A stretch of DNA of 64,000 nt from DAISIL01 sp036822015 (lineage in GTDB: Bacteria; Bacteroidota; Bacteroidia; Cytophagales; Bernardetiaceae), in assembly GCA_036822015.1 (NCBI GenBank), contig DAISIL010000006.1:1-64000 (forward strand), in the 5' to 3' direction. Each line of letters starts with the position of its first letter. Position 1 is the first letter of the stretch. Positions 8,440 to 18,309 of this stretch are shown piece by piece. Under the pieces are notes generated by a model, which saw only the letters and a list, made by a program, of their open reading frames with translations, ran no database searches and had not been told where the DNA came from. A program made the position numbers and the translations under genes.

Positions 8440-10274
8440 ATGACTCCCCTCTCAAACCAGATAGAGAAATCTGATTCACAACAACTTATCTGGAAAAATT
8501 GGCAAAAAGATTTCCCTTTCTGGCTTTATCTTATCAGCCCCGAAGGCACGGTACTACAGCGACTGATCCCTCCCGAGATCACCCTAGATACAGAGGATTT
8601 GCCCACCCTGCCGGTGGGCTATGTGCTGCCCGATGCCTACAAAATACATCCCGAATTGATCGAAAACTTCAAAAAAGCTGCGCTGGGGGAGCGTATTCAT
8701 GCCATGCTCGAACTAGGACAGAAGGTTTTTGCCGCCTGGTTTTATCCCATCATGGGGGAGCAACGAAAACCTGAAAAAGTCTATGTGATCTTTGCGGACA
8801 TCAACCAGACCATCGAGATACAAGATGAGATTATCCGTAAGATCAACTTTTTTGAGAAAATTCAACAGGTGGGCCGTGTGGGTGTCTTTGAGATCAGCTT
8901 CCCGACGCATACGGTTTTCTGGACAGACCAAACTTACCATATCTACGATTGCCCCAGGTCGTTTACGCCTACCCTCGAAAACAGCTTCGCCTTCATCCAC
9001 GAGCAAGACATCCAGGGCGCGTTGTTGGAGTACTACCAGGCCATCGGGCGGGAACGCTTCTACAAGCTCAACTACCGCATCCGTACGCCTAAGGGCGAAA
9101 TCCGCTATCTCGAGCTACACGGCGAAATCATCCGCAACTGGAAGGGACAACCTTACCAGCTTTTTGGTATCGTCAGGGACATCACAGAGGAGAGCCACTA
9201 CAAAAAACTGATTCAGGAAACCAACCAAAAGCTCAACTCCATCCTGGAAAGCATGACAGAGGGCTTTCTGGCCACGGACTACGAAGGTAAGATCACGTAT
9301 GCCAACCTGGCCAGCACCCGCATCCTGGGACGGAAGCAACTGCACCTGATCCATCGTCGGTTGTTGGATATTCCCTTCTTGTTGGACGATCAGGCCTGGC
9401 AAGACCACTTTCAGGCAGCGCAAGCCACCCGTACAGCCACGAGCTTTGAATGGCTACACCCTAAGTTGGAGACCTGGATCGAAGTAAAAATCACACCTAT
9501 TCCAGATGGCTTTTCGCTGATTCTCAATAACATCCATGCCCGAAAGACCATCGCCGACTCCCTCCAAGAAATCAATGCAGCCAAAGACAGATTTTTTTCG
9601 ATCATCGCCCACGACTTGCGCAGCCCGCTCAATAGCATTGCCGGCATCATGGACNNNNNNNNNNCGAAAAGTTTGGGCAGCACATGAACCGAACCGAACT
9701 CGAAGAACTCTTCACGCAAACCCAACGCGCCTCCCAAAATGCCTACACACTCCTGGACGACCTTCTGAGCTGGGCCGCCAACCAAATGAACCACGGGGCA
9801 TTTTCTCCCCTGGATTTTGACTTACACGCGACCATCCTGCGGGCAGTAGAACAAAAGCAAATCGCCGCCGAGCAGAAATCCATTCGCCTGGTGTACTACG
9901 AAAAACCCAAGCTGCGCTGTTTTGGTGATCCTCACATGATCGGGACTATTCTTCGCAACTTTATCGCCAATGCCATCAAGTTTACGCCACGCGGGGGGCG
10001 GGTATCGGTACACGCCCGATGCCATCCAAACTTTACGTTTTTGGCCGTCTCCGATACAGGGGTGGGCATGAGCCAGGACCAGATCACGGATTTGTTTCGG
10101 ATCGACAAGAAGACCAAATCCTATGGCACGGATGGTGAGCAAGGGTCAGGTTTGGGTCTCAAAATCTGTAAGCAACTCATCGACAAGCACAACGGAGAGA
10201 TATGTGTCCGCAGTCGATCCGAGAAAGGCTCTACTTTTGCCATCCTGATACCCAACCTATCGGGGCTGTGTTAG
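8440..10274 (+). CDS. PAS-domain sensor histidine kinase (interrupted by an assembly gap)
   Basis: A soluble sensor kinase without obvious membrane segments. Two PAS domains are visible, the first around FEISFPTHTVFWTDQ...FGIVRDITEE and the second around ILESMTEGFLATDYEGKITYAN, then the dimerisation/phosphoacceptor helix with the histidine in FSIIAHDLRSPLNS. Ten N follow at 9655-9664. After the gap the frame is shifted by the arbitrary gap length, but the same protein clearly continues (LLDDLLSWAANQM), with ATPase motifs N (FIANAIKFTP), G1 (DTGVGM) and G2 (GSGLGL). No receiver domain or adjacent regulator is present. The frame is open from TTG 8356; ATG 8440 is preferred. The end overlaps the convergent phosphatase gene by four bases. 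Confidence 0.88.
9655..9664. other. Scaffold gap inside the histidine kinase
   Basis: Ten N separate the phosphoacceptor helix from the remainder of the kinase. Upstream and downstream parts are in different frames, which is expected from a placeholder of arbitrary length and should not be read as a frameshift mutation. Confidence 0.9.
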
Positions 10275-13273
10275 GCGGGCGATAGGGCAAAGCCCATCAC
10301 CAAAATATCATCAATTTGTCGGGTGTGTTTCATCCAATTTTGGATGGTAGTATCGAGGATTTCTTCCTGCTCTGCCATGGGCAAGAAGTGGATGTTGTGG
10401 AGCAGGCTCCTAAAACGCGGGGCCATGAACTTGCGCTGTCCCGTATCGCCCCCAAACTGATCCTGGTAGCCGTCGGAGTAGATATAAAAAGTTGTAGGGG
10501 TCAAGAAGGACACTTCATGGGTGATGTACTTGCGGGCCTGCTTGAGTTGCTTACCGCCGATGGGAAACTTCTCTCCGCGCACATAATGTAGGTCGCCGTT
10601 TTGGATATAGACTAGCGGGTTTTTGGCACCGGCATAACGTATGCAGCGATGGGCATAGTCGATCACACAAATAGACATATCCATTCCGTCACGGTTTTGG
10701 GTTTCGCGCTGCTTGAGGTCTTGGCGTACGCCCTGGTGCATTTCGGTTAGGATATGGGCGGGGTCTTCGATGCCTTTGAGGTTCACGACTTCGTTGAGTA
10801 GCTCGTTCCCGATCATGCTCATCAAGGCACCCGGCACACCGTGTCCGGTACAATCGACGGCGGCGATGACGTGATTACCGTTTCCGAGTTCGGCAAACCA
10901 AAAGAAATCACCACTGACCACATCTCGGGGCCTAAACAAAATAAAGGAGTCCGGCAAAGCCCTCTTGATCGACTGACGGTCGGGGAGCATGGCCTCCTGG
11001 ATGCGTTTGGCGTAGTTGATGCTTGCGGTGAGTTTTTTGGTGGCCGTCTGGATTTCTTCTTTTTGCTCTTCGATTTGTTGATAGGTGGCGGCATTTTCGA
11101 GGGCGATACCAGCATAGATGGCCACGTTGCGCAAAATATTGAGGTGGTTGTTGGTGTAGGCATGGGCCTTGAAGCTATGCACGGACAGGACACCAATGGT
11201 TCGTCCCTTAACCTTGATTGGCATATAAACCAACGACTTAGGATAATTACCTTCCTGGGTTTGGAGGTGGCTCTGTACCACCTCCTGCGCATAATCGCTG
11301 ATGATAATATCCTCTTCGTGATTGAAGCACTTAACGGAGAGGCTATCTTCGTCCGAGAGTCCGTAGTAATACGTCTCCAGCTCAATGCCCTCTTCGATGG
11401 ATGCCTCAAAGACCAACTGCTGCGTATCCAGATTGGAAACGCCGATGCCAAAGACGGCAACATCCATGAGGTTATTGATCTGCTCGTACACCTTCCGAAT
11501 AATGATCGGAACGGAGAGATAACCCGTGATGATTTTTCCGATTTCGCTCAAGAGTTGGATGTCGAGGTAGGCGCGTTCGATCTCCTCTTTGCTGCGTTCG
11601 ATCTCCTCTTTTTGGGCGACGACCTCTTCTGTTCGCTGCGCGACTGTTTCCTCTAAGTTAGCGTAAATCAGGGCGTTATCTAGGGCAATGATCGTATAAA
11701 CGGCGATATTTCGGATCATATCAATTTCAAAATCCGTGAACCGCTCACTTGCCTGGGGATGAACGATAAGCACACCGAGTTTTTTGCCCTTACTGGTCAG
11801 GGGCAGCCCGATGGCGGGCAGGCTCGTAAACTTGATGAGTTCGGGGGGGAAGGCTCTTAATTTGTCTTTTTCTGACGGAAAATAATTGATGATGACACTT
11901 TCCTGGCGCAAAAAGGTATAAGTGCCGAGCTTGTTTTTGTCGTTGAGGTGTTCGCTGAAATCGCGGCGTGTCCCGTCTTCAAAGGCTTCTTTGTAGTGCA
12001 GGCTCTGGTGTTTGGGATCAAAGACACCGATGGAAAACGACGAGAGCCGGACAAGCCGTTGAAGGTTCAGGATGACTACGTTCAGGATGTCTTCTACCTC
12101 GAGGTTGGCCGTGATCTCCTGCCCGATCTTGGCTAGCTCTTGGACGTTTTGGTAAGCTGTAGAGATTTTTTCTTTTTGCTCAACGACTTCCTGGGTTCGG
12201 GCTTGTACATTTTGGAGCATGTACTCGAAGTCCTGGGAGAGCATCCCAATTTCATCAGAACGTTCTGATTGATATACTTTTACCGAATCGCTAAAGTTTT
12301 GCTCAACGGCTTGATGAATCGAGCTAGACAGCTCCTCGAGGGGTTTGCTGAGGTCTTTGGTCGTGATGTCGCTTAGCCAAAAGTTCAGGATCACGAACAA
12401 CAAAAACAGCACCGTAACGGCATAGATGGTGTTGGTACGGGTCTGCTCGGCGTTGGTCGTGATGCGGGTATCAATGCGGGTGATGCGGTCTTCGATGGAG
12501 AACGAAAGCTCGGCGAGTAGCCCCCGAAGTCCGGCTTCGTTTTGGTTACCGATGATGAGGTCCGCATCCACGAGTTTGGCAAAATATCGCTTGTACTGCT
12601 CCAGCGCACTCTCTACGTAAGCACGTCCGTAGGCATCGGTTACGGTGGTAGGCACCTGAAAGATCATCTGATCGACCTCCCGAAAGATACGATTGATCGT
12701 TGTGGTATCCTTTCGTAAAATGTAATCTTTTTCGTAGCGTTGTATCGAAAGCAGTATCTTTTGATCGACGGCATAGCCCGAGTTAATGACCCGCCCCAAG
12801 GCCCGTCGTAGGTCTCCTTCCAACCCATAGCTCTTAAAACCCCGCTCCGAAATCACACTCACCAGGCTATCAAAGTAGTGATCGAAAAGCTCAATCTCCA
12901 GAATGAGCGAATCAATACTTGCCCCAACACCCAGACCTTCGACTTCACTGGATCGCTTGAGGCGTGAGAGGTCTTCGGTGGTGCGCTTGAGTATCCTGCG
13001 GTGTTCATCGACACGCTGGCTCTGACCGCTTTCATAAAAATCAGTGTTTACGGCATCGTCGATGTAAAAATCTTTTTCGAGGTTTTTGGCGCGTTCTATT
13101 CGTAAGTTGATGGTTTTGAGGGTATCGGTAACTTGCCTGACCTCCCTTGCCTTGAAGTTAAACCAGATAAAAAGCGAGATAATCAACAAAATATTGACCG
13201 TCGTGATGAGGAAGGAAAAGCGCAGCTTCCCCCGAATACTCTTGAACTGACGATTTAGAAACGGTACGGTCAT
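10271..13273 (-). CDS. Membrane HAMP-GAF-GAF SpoIIE-type serine phosphatase
   Basis: A 1000-residue signal-transducing phosphatase. A membrane helix near residues 18-40, an extracytoplasmic helical sensor, a second membrane helix near 285-305 (AVTVLFLLFVILNFWL), a HAMP region, a coiled coil, two GAF domains (about 390-545 and 585-745) each preceded by a coiled coil, and a C-terminal PP2C/SpoIIE domain. Catalytic metal ligands lie in VVSGDFFWF, AVDCTGHGVPGAL and QIDDILVMGF, and a glycine-rich SDGYQDQFGG is present. This family usually dephosphorylates anti-anti-sigma proteins in partner-switching pathways or sits near histidine kinases. No anti-sigma or STAS protein is encoded in the window. 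Confidence 0.92.
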   Translation of the reverse strand: MTVPFLNRQFKSIRGKLRFSFLITTVNILLIISLFIWFNFKAREVRQVTDTLKTINLRIERAKNLEKDFYIDDAVNTDFYESGQSQRVDEHRRILKRTTEDLSRLKRSSEVEGLGVGASIDSLILEIELFDHYFDSLVSVISERGFKSYGLEGDLRRALGRVINSGYAVDQKILLSIQRYEKDYILRKDTTTINRIFREVDQMIFQVPTTVTDAYGRAYVESALEQYKRYFAKLVDADLIIGNQNEAGLRGLLAELSFSIEDRITRIDTRITTNAEQTRTNTIYAVTVLFLLFVILNFWLSDITTKDLSKPLEELSSSIHQAVEQNFSDSVKVYQSERSDEIGMLSQDFEYMLQNVQARTQEVVEQKEKISTAYQNVQELAKIGQEITANLEVEDILNVVILNLQRLVRLSSFSIGVFDPKHQSLHYKEAFEDGTRRDFSEHLNDKNKLGTYTFLRQESVIINYFPSEKDKLRAFPPELIKFTSLPAIGLPLTSKGKKLGVLIVHPQASERFTDFEIDMIRNIAVYTIIALDNALIYANLEETVAQRTEEVVAQKEEIERSKEEIERAYLDIQLLSEIGKIITGYLSVPIIIRKVYEQINNLMDVAVFGIGVSNLDTQQLVFEASIEEGIELETYYYGLSDEDSLSVKCFNHEEDIIISDYAQEVVQSHLQTQEGNYPKSLVYMPIKVKGRTIGVLSVHSFKAHAYTNNHLNILRNVAIYAGIALENAATYQQIEEQKEEIQTATKKLTASINYAKRIQEAMLPDRQSIKRALPDSFILFRPRDVVSGDFFWFAELGNGNHVIAAVDCTGHGVPGALMSMIGNELLNEVVNLKGIEDPAHILTEMHQGVRQDLKQRETQNRDGMDMSICVIDYAHRCIRYAGAKNPLVYIQNGDLHYVRGEKFPIGGKQLKQARKYITHEVSFLTPTTFYIYSDGYQDQFGGDTGQRKFMAPRFRSLLHNIHFLPMAEQEEILDTTIQNWMKHTRQIDDILVMGFALSPA

Positions 13274-13389
13274 CCTTTGTATGGCAAGTCCTGGCCAATT
13301 ACTTTACAAATCTGTTACCAAAAGTAATGAATTTTCGGTGGAGACCCGTGTCTTGGAGATGAATTTTTGATGAAAAGTGATTTTTTCTT

Positions 13390-14025
13390 TTACCGCTTAG
13401 CAAACGGCACATAGACTACTTTTTTGGTCGCAAAGAAAGGCGTATCAAAGTATTGGTCAAGATCAAACATCTCTACGGGACGATCAATTTCTGATAGCTC
13501 CTCCGTCAGGTCGCCGCCTTTGAGATACAAAATGCCATTGGGCAGAGAGCTTCTATACCCGGCCCGTAGCCTGCCCGCGATCCAGTCATAAAAAGGAGCC
13601 ATGTGCGTAACGGCACGGGCAATGACAAAATCAAAGGTCTCGGGAACGCGCTGGGCCTGCTGTTGGCGTGCCTCGACGTTGGTTAGCCCCAGGCTTTGGG
13701 CTACCTCCTGGACAACCTTGATCTTTTTCCCAATCGAATCGACGAGAACAAACGACACCGAAGGGTACAAAATAGCGAGCGGAATGCCCGGAAAACCACC
13801 ACCCGTACCCACGTCAAGTACCTGCGTACCGTTGTGCCAGCGCACGACTTTCGCGATGCCGAGGGCGTGCAAGACATGCCGCTCGTAGAGGTTTTCGATG
13901 TCCTTGCGGGAGATGACGTTTACCTTTTCGTTGTATTGGGTATAGAGCGGCAAGAGTGCCGTGATCTGTTCCCGTTGCTTTGTCGTCAGGTCGGGGAAAT
14001 AATCAAAAATCAGTTGTTCGGTCAT
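13390..14025 (-). CDS. rsmG: 16S rRNA (guanine-527-N7)-methyltransferase RsmG
   Basis: A 211-residue Rossmann-fold methyltransferase that modifies G527 of 16S rRNA. The N-terminal YNEKVNVISRKDIENLYERH segment and the SAM-binding loop VLDVGTGGGFPGIPLAI are diagnostic, as is FDFVIARAVTHMAPFYDW. Length is normal for the family. It reads away from the egtB-like gene, with about 60 bp between them. Confidence 0.96.
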   Translation of the reverse strand: MTEQLIFDYFPDLTTKQREQITALLPLYTQYNEKVNVISRKDIENLYERHVLHALGIAKVVRWHNGTQVLDVGTGGGFPGIPLAILYPSVSFVLVDSIGKKIKVVQEVAQSLGLTNVEARQQQAQRVPETFDFVIARAVTHMAPFYDWIAGRLRAGYRSSLPNGILYLKGGDLTEELSEIDRPVEMFDLDQYFDTPFFATKKVVYVPFAKR

Positions 14026-14085
14026 AAATCGAGATCAAAATATGCTTGCGCGTAAACATGGGTAAAGCTACTCATTTTCCATCAC

Positions 14086-15261
14086 CTACAGCCATTCAGC
14101 TAAGCGAATGCCCGAGAACTGCCATTGTAGGTAAGGGTGAAAAAAGTTGCGGTAGCTCGGGCGTACATGCCCTTTGGGGGAAGCCACCGAACCACCCCGC
14201 AGCACCATCTGATTGACCATAAACTTACCGTTGTACTCTCCGATGGCTCCCTCGGCGGTGCGATAGTGCGGATAAGGCAGATACGCCGAGCTTGTCCACT
14301 CCCAAAGCTGCCCGTAGGAGAGTTGCCCCGCGACGGACTCCCACTCAAACTCGGTCGGGAGGCGTTTGCCGACCCAACGCGCAAAGGCATCGGCTTCGTA
14401 GTAGCTGATGTGTTTGAGGGGAGCATTCCCATCCAGGGGTTGCAAACCCGATAGCTCAAAGCTATGCCACGCCCCGTCGATTTTGTGCCAGTGCAGGGGA
14501 GCCGTGATGGCTTGCCCTTGTCGCCATTGCCAGCCCTCCATGAGCCAATGCCGAAAGTTGTCATAGCCGCCGTCATTGATAAAATCGAGGTATTCAGCGT
14601 TGGTAACCAAACGGTTAGAGATGCGGGCGGGAGTCAGGTACACCTGATGTACCCCCAACTCGTTATCGAAACAAAAGCCTTCGCCCTGGTAACCAATCGT
14701 GTATAGCCCAGCCTTGATCTCAATCCAATCCTGAGGTGTGGTTTCGGCTTTGGGTACAAAATCCGAGTCGGGATCATAGACCGGAAAAGTAGGATTGATG
14801 CCCAGGCTGTATTTGGTGTCCGTGATGAGGAGTTCTTGGTGCTGCTGCTCGTGTTGGAGACCTAGCTCAAAGACCGTCCAGAAGTCAGGGGGAAGTGCCT
14901 CGGGCTTGGCCAGCAGGGCTTGTACGTGCGCGTCCACGTGAGCGCGATAGGCATACACATCGGCTACGGTGGGGCGGGAGATAAACCCACGCTGATCGCG
15001 GAGGGTGCGGCTACCGATACCCTCGTAGTAGCTGTTGAACAAAAAATTGTAATCGGGATGATAGATGTTGTAGGATCGGTCGTAGCTTTTGAGCAAAAAG
15101 GTTTCAAAAAACCAGGTCGTATGTGCCAGATGCCATTTGGGCGGGCTGACATCGACGACGGGCTGTATCACGTAATCCTCCGGATGCAAGGGGCGACAAA
15201 AATCCACGGTCGCCTCACGAACGCTAGCAAAACGCGCTGACGGGTCTGGAATAGTCTTCAT
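14086..15261 (-). CDS. egtB: EgtB-like sulfoxide synthase (ergothioneine-type)
   Basis: A 391-residue non-haem iron enzyme. The N-terminal DinB-like domain supplies the metal ligands (His in PKWHLAHTTWFFETF and the HxxxH of GLQHEQQHQELL), and the C-terminal formylglycine-generating-enzyme fold follows (GKRLPTEFEWE, LWEWTSSAYLPY, GGSVASPKGHVRPSYRNF). EgtB joins cysteine or gamma-glutamylcysteine to trimethylhistidine; related OvoA enzymes act on histidine. The partner methyltransferase EgtD is not in the window, so the exact substrate is open. The gene follows the PP2C phosphatase by 34 nt on the same strand. Confidence 0.88.
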   Translation of the reverse strand: MKTIPDPSARFASVREATVDFCRPLHPEDYVIQPVVDVSPPKWHLAHTTWFFETFLLKSYDRSYNIYHPDYNFLFNSYYEGIGSRTLRDQRGFISRPTVADVYAYRAHVDAHVQALLAKPEALPPDFWTVFELGLQHEQQHQELLITDTKYSLGINPTFPVYDPDSDFVPKAETTPQDWIEIKAGLYTIGYQGEGFCFDNELGVHQVYLTPARISNRLVTNAEYLDFINDGGYDNFRHWLMEGWQWRQGQAITAPLHWHKIDGAWHSFELSGLQPLDGNAPLKHISYYEADAFARWVGKRLPTEFEWESVAGQLSYGQLWEWTSSAYLPYPHYRTAEGAIGEYNGKFMVNQMVLRGGSVASPKGHVRPSYRNFFHPYLQWQFSGIRLAEWL

Positions 15262-15295
15262 GCCTAAGAGACCAACAAGATACCCAAAATGTTTT

Positions 15296-16054
15296 TTACT
15301 CGACTTCGATCAGGATGAGGGAGATGTTATCTCTGCCCCCGGCTTCGTTGGCGGCAGCGACGATCTGACGGGCCCGCTCGTCGATGTCGCTGTGCGGCTG
15401 GAGGAGCATACGGGCAATGTCCTGGTCGCGGATCATGTCGCTTAGTCCGTCCGAGCAAAGCAGCAGACAATCACCGCGCTGGGTTTCCAGTACGCCCGTA
15501 TCGGGATAAATGGTGGTCTTTGATCCGGCCGAGAGGGCCTGCCAAAGGACATTTCCTTGGGGATGCTGCCAGACCTCCTCGGGTTTGAGCTTACCCTCTC
15601 TTACCCAACGTTGTACCAGCGTATGATCTTCCGAAATTTGAGTAAGTATTTGATTTCTAAAAAGATACAAACGAGAGTCGCCGATATGCGCCCAGTGCGC
15701 CTGGTGCGTGATGGCATCCAAAAAGACACCCGTGCAGGTAGTTCCCATCAATGACAGCTCGGGTTCCTTATCCGCAAATTGGTTGAGTTTTGCTTGAACT
15801 TCGGCAAAGCCTTTGTACCAGCATTGGATCACTTGATCGGGGGGGCAGTGGGGGTGGTTCTCTTTCCAGATTTTCTCCAATATACGTATAGCCGTATCCG
15901 AGGCCAGGCCGCCGCCCTGATGCCCGCCCATGCCATCACAAACCAAAGCCACAATCGCCTCGGCGTGCGGGGCAAAGATACGAACGGCATCTTCGTTGCG
16001 CTCCCGAACCAATCCGCGATCCGTATGCGCCACGTAACGAAAGTCAATGCTCAA
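15296..16054 (-). CDS. PP2C-family Ser/Thr protein phosphatase
   Basis: A 252-residue soluble PPM/PP2C phosphatase of the Stp1 type. Metal-binding motifs are visible: TDRGLVRERNEDAV near the N-terminus, CDGMGGHQGG, HIGDSRLYLFR, SEDHT, LLLCSDGLSDM and GGRDNISLILIEVE at the C-terminus. Such enzymes reverse Hanks-type kinase phosphorylation, but no Ser/Thr kinase is in the window. It starts three bases after the M48 protease stop codon, so the two genes form an operon. Confidence 0.95.
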   Translation of the reverse strand: MSIDFRYVAHTDRGLVRERNEDAVRIFAPHAEAIVALVCDGMGGHQGGGLASDTAIRILEKIWKENHPHCPPDQVIQCWYKGFAEVQAKLNQFADKEPELSLMGTTCTGVFLDAITHQAHWAHIGDSRLYLFRNQILTQISEDHTLVQRWVREGKLKPEEVWQHPQGNVLWQALSAGSKTTIYPDTGVLETQRGDCLLLCSDGLSDMIRDQDIARMLLQPHSDIDERARQIVAAANEAGGRDNISLILIEVE

Positions 16055-16057
16055 GGC

Positions 16058-16885
16058 TTATTCTGATTTACGGTAATATTCCATAGCCTTCTCCATGTTG
16101 GCGTTGAGGTCGGAGATGCGCCGCCCATGCGAAGGATGCGTAGATAAGAATTGAGGCGGTGCTTGCCCGCCTTCGTTTAAGGCACTCATGCGCTCCCAAA
16201 ACTCGGGGGTTTTACGTGGATCATAGCCGGCCATGGACATAAAAATCAGCCCCATTTCGTCGGCTTCCGATTCCTGATTTCGCGAAAACGACAACAAGCC
16301 CAGCTGCGCACCCACGCCAGCGGCCTGCAACAAGAGTTGATCCGTGAACTTAGGATTTTCTTTGAGTGCCAGCGAAACCTGACCGATGGTCATCAAACCC
16401 TGTGCCACCAGTTGTTGGCTCATGCGTTCGTTGCCGTGTTCGGCGACGGCGTGCGCGATTTCGTGGCCCATCACGACGGCAATCCCCGTTTCGTTTTGGC
16501 AAACGGGTAAGATACCGGTATAAAAAACAACTTTGCCCCCGGGCATACACCAGGCATTGACGGCGTTGTCATCGACCAGGTTGAACTCCCAATCAAAGCC
16601 TTTGAGTTTGTCGCTCATGCCACGCTCGGCCATGTAGCGTTCGACGGCTTGCTGGATTCTGACCCCTACTTTTTGTACCGCCTCGGCTTCTTTGGTGCCA
16701 TTAACGACGGCGTTTTGCTGCAAAAACTGGTTGTAGCTGCCATAGCTCATCGACAAAACCTGTGAACTCGGGATGAGTTGTAGCTGCCGACGACCCGTTA
16801 CCGGAACCGTAGAGCAGGCATAGCCGAACAGGCCCAGGAGCAGCACCACAAAGAGCAGACGCGGGGTATTGATGTGTTTTTTCAT
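16058..16885 (-). CDS. M48-family metalloprotease lipoprotein
   Basis: A 275-residue predicted lipoprotein (LFVVLLLGLFGYACS). The zinc-protease core has HEIAH in VVMGHEIAHAVAEHGN and the downstream Glu in SFSRNQESEADEMGL, the M48 layout seen in LoiP/YcaL-type proteases. These degrade misfolded outer-membrane proteins in other bacteria; the same role here is inferred. It is the first gene of a probable operon with the PP2C phosphatase. Confidence 0.93.
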   Translation of the reverse strand: MKKHINTPRLLFVVLLLGLFGYACSTVPVTGRRQLQLIPSSQVLSMSYGSYNQFLQQNAVVNGTKEAEAVQKVGVRIQQAVERYMAERGMSDKLKGFDWEFNLVDDNAVNAWCMPGGKVVFYTGILPVCQNETGIAVVMGHEIAHAVAEHGNERMSQQLVAQGLMTIGQVSLALKENPKFTDQLLLQAAGVGAQLGLLSFSRNQESEADEMGLIFMSMAGYDPRKTPEFWERMSALNEGGQAPPQFLSTHPSHGRRISDLNANMEKAMEYYRKSE

Positions 16886-16956
16886 AGATCACGGATGGCG
16901 TTTGGATGGATACCTTATTAGACGTAAGCTGGGCGGTTTGTGTTGGCTAATTTTTT

Positions 16957-18300
16957 TTAAATACCCGTGTAATTAAAGGGTGTGATGGCGTACATCTGCT
17001 CTTTAATTTCTTGACTGACATTGAGCTGGGCGATAAAGTCGCGGATTGTCTCGGCAGTAATTTTTTCCGAAGTACGGGTGAGTTTTTTGAGGGTCTCGTA
17101 GGGTTTGGGGTATCCCTCGCGGCGCAAGATCGTCTGGAGGGCTTCGGCAACGACGGCCCAGTTGTTGGCCAGATCAGCGTCAATTTTTTCCTGATGGATT
17201 TCTAACTTGTCGATGCCCTTCAAGAGCGAGAGCAAAGCAATGTAGGTATGCGTGATGGGTAGCCCGATGTTACGCAGGACGGTTGAGTCGGTCAGATCGC
17301 GTTGAAGCCGTGAGATGGGAAGTTTTTCGGACAAGAAACCAAACAGGGCGTTGGCTAAATCCAGGTTTCCCTCGGCATTTTCAAAGTCGATTGGGTTCAC
17401 TTTGTGGGGCATAGCCGATGATCCGACTTCATTGCTTTTAATTTTTTGACCAAAATACCCCATGGAGATATACGCCCAAATGTCCCTAGCAAAATCAATC
17501 AGGATGACGTTTAGCCGTCGGAGGGCATCCAGGAGGGCGGCCAGATGGTCGTAGTTTTCGATTTGGGTGGTGCGTTGGGCGCGTTTGAGGCTTAGGCGTT
17601 CCCCCAAAAAGACGTCGGCGAACTTGTTCCAGGCTACCTCCGGGTAAGCCACGTGATGGGCGTTGAAGTTGCCCGTAGCTCCACCAAACTTTCCGACGTA
17701 AGGGATGTCGTTGAGGTAGTAGCTCTGCTCGCGCAGGCGATAGAGAAAGACCTCAATTTCTTTGCCCAGGCGTGTAGGCGAAGCGGGCTGTCCGTGGGTA
17801 TGGGCCAGGAGGGGGATGTTTTTCCAGTCCTGGGATAGGCGTTCGAGCTGGTGAAGCAGTTTGCTAAAAGTAGGCACAAACTCGGCTTTGAGCGCGTCGC
17901 GGAGCAGCATCGGGATAGCCGTGTTGTTGATGTCCTGGGAGGTTAAGCCAAAGTGAATGAACTCTTTGTAGGCACTTAGCCCAAGGGCATCAAACTTTTC
18001 TTTAAGAAAATATTCGACGGCTTTTACGTCGTGGTTGGTGGTCCGTTCGATGTCCTTGATCGCCTGAGCATCTCGGAGCCGAAAGCCCGTATAAGCCTCC
18101 CGCAACTGAAGCAGACGATGACGAGGGATGTCCGAGAGCTGGGGCAGCGGAATTTCGGTTAGCGCAATAAAATACTCTACCTCTACCTGTACGCGGTACT
18201 TCATCAAGCCAAACTCCGAAAAGTAGCGGGCAAAGGGCAGTGTTTTTTCGCGGTATCGACCATCAACAGGCGAAATGGCTGTTAGTGCGCTTAAATCCAT
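16957..18300 (-). CDS. purB: Adenylosuccinate lyase
   Basis: A 447-residue member of the fumarase/aspartase superfamily that releases fumarate from SAICAR and adenylosuccinate in purine synthesis. The signature SNEVGSSAMPHKVNPIDFEN (residues about 293-312) contains the mobile serine loop. The N-terminal SPVDGRYREKT and the HTHGQPASPT motif with the catalytic histidine agree with the long E. coli-type PurB. It lies 9 nt downstream of a small lipoprotein gene in the same direction. Confidence 0.97.
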   Translation of the reverse strand: MDLSALTAISPVDGRYREKTLPFARYFSEFGLMKYRVQVEVEYFIALTEIPLPQLSDIPRHRLLQLREAYTGFRLRDAQAIKDIERTTNHDVKAVEYFLKEKFDALGLSAYKEFIHFGLTSQDINNTAIPMLLRDALKAEFVPTFSKLLHQLERLSQDWKNIPLLAHTHGQPASPTRLGKEIEVFLYRLREQSYYLNDIPYVGKFGGATGNFNAHHVAYPEVAWNKFADVFLGERLSLKRAQRTTQIENYDHLAALLDALRRLNVILIDFARDIWAYISMGYFGQKIKSNEVGSSAMPHKVNPIDFENAEGNLDLANALFGFLSEKLPISRLQRDLTDSTVLRNIGLPITHTYIALLSLLKGIDKLEIHQEKIDADLANNWAVVAEALQTILRREGYPKPYETLKKLTRTSEKITAETIRDFIAQLNVSQEIKEQMYAITPFNYTGI

Positions 18301-18309
18301 GATCCTAAG

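Noticed and set aside
9655..9664. A natural frameshift or pseudogene in the histidine kinase
   Set aside because: The shift coincides with a placeholder of ten N of arbitrary length.
14086..15261. The egtB-like protein as another GldJ/GldK-type FGE protein
   Set aside because: It has the N-terminal DinB-like domain with HxxxH iron ligands and no lipoprotein signal.
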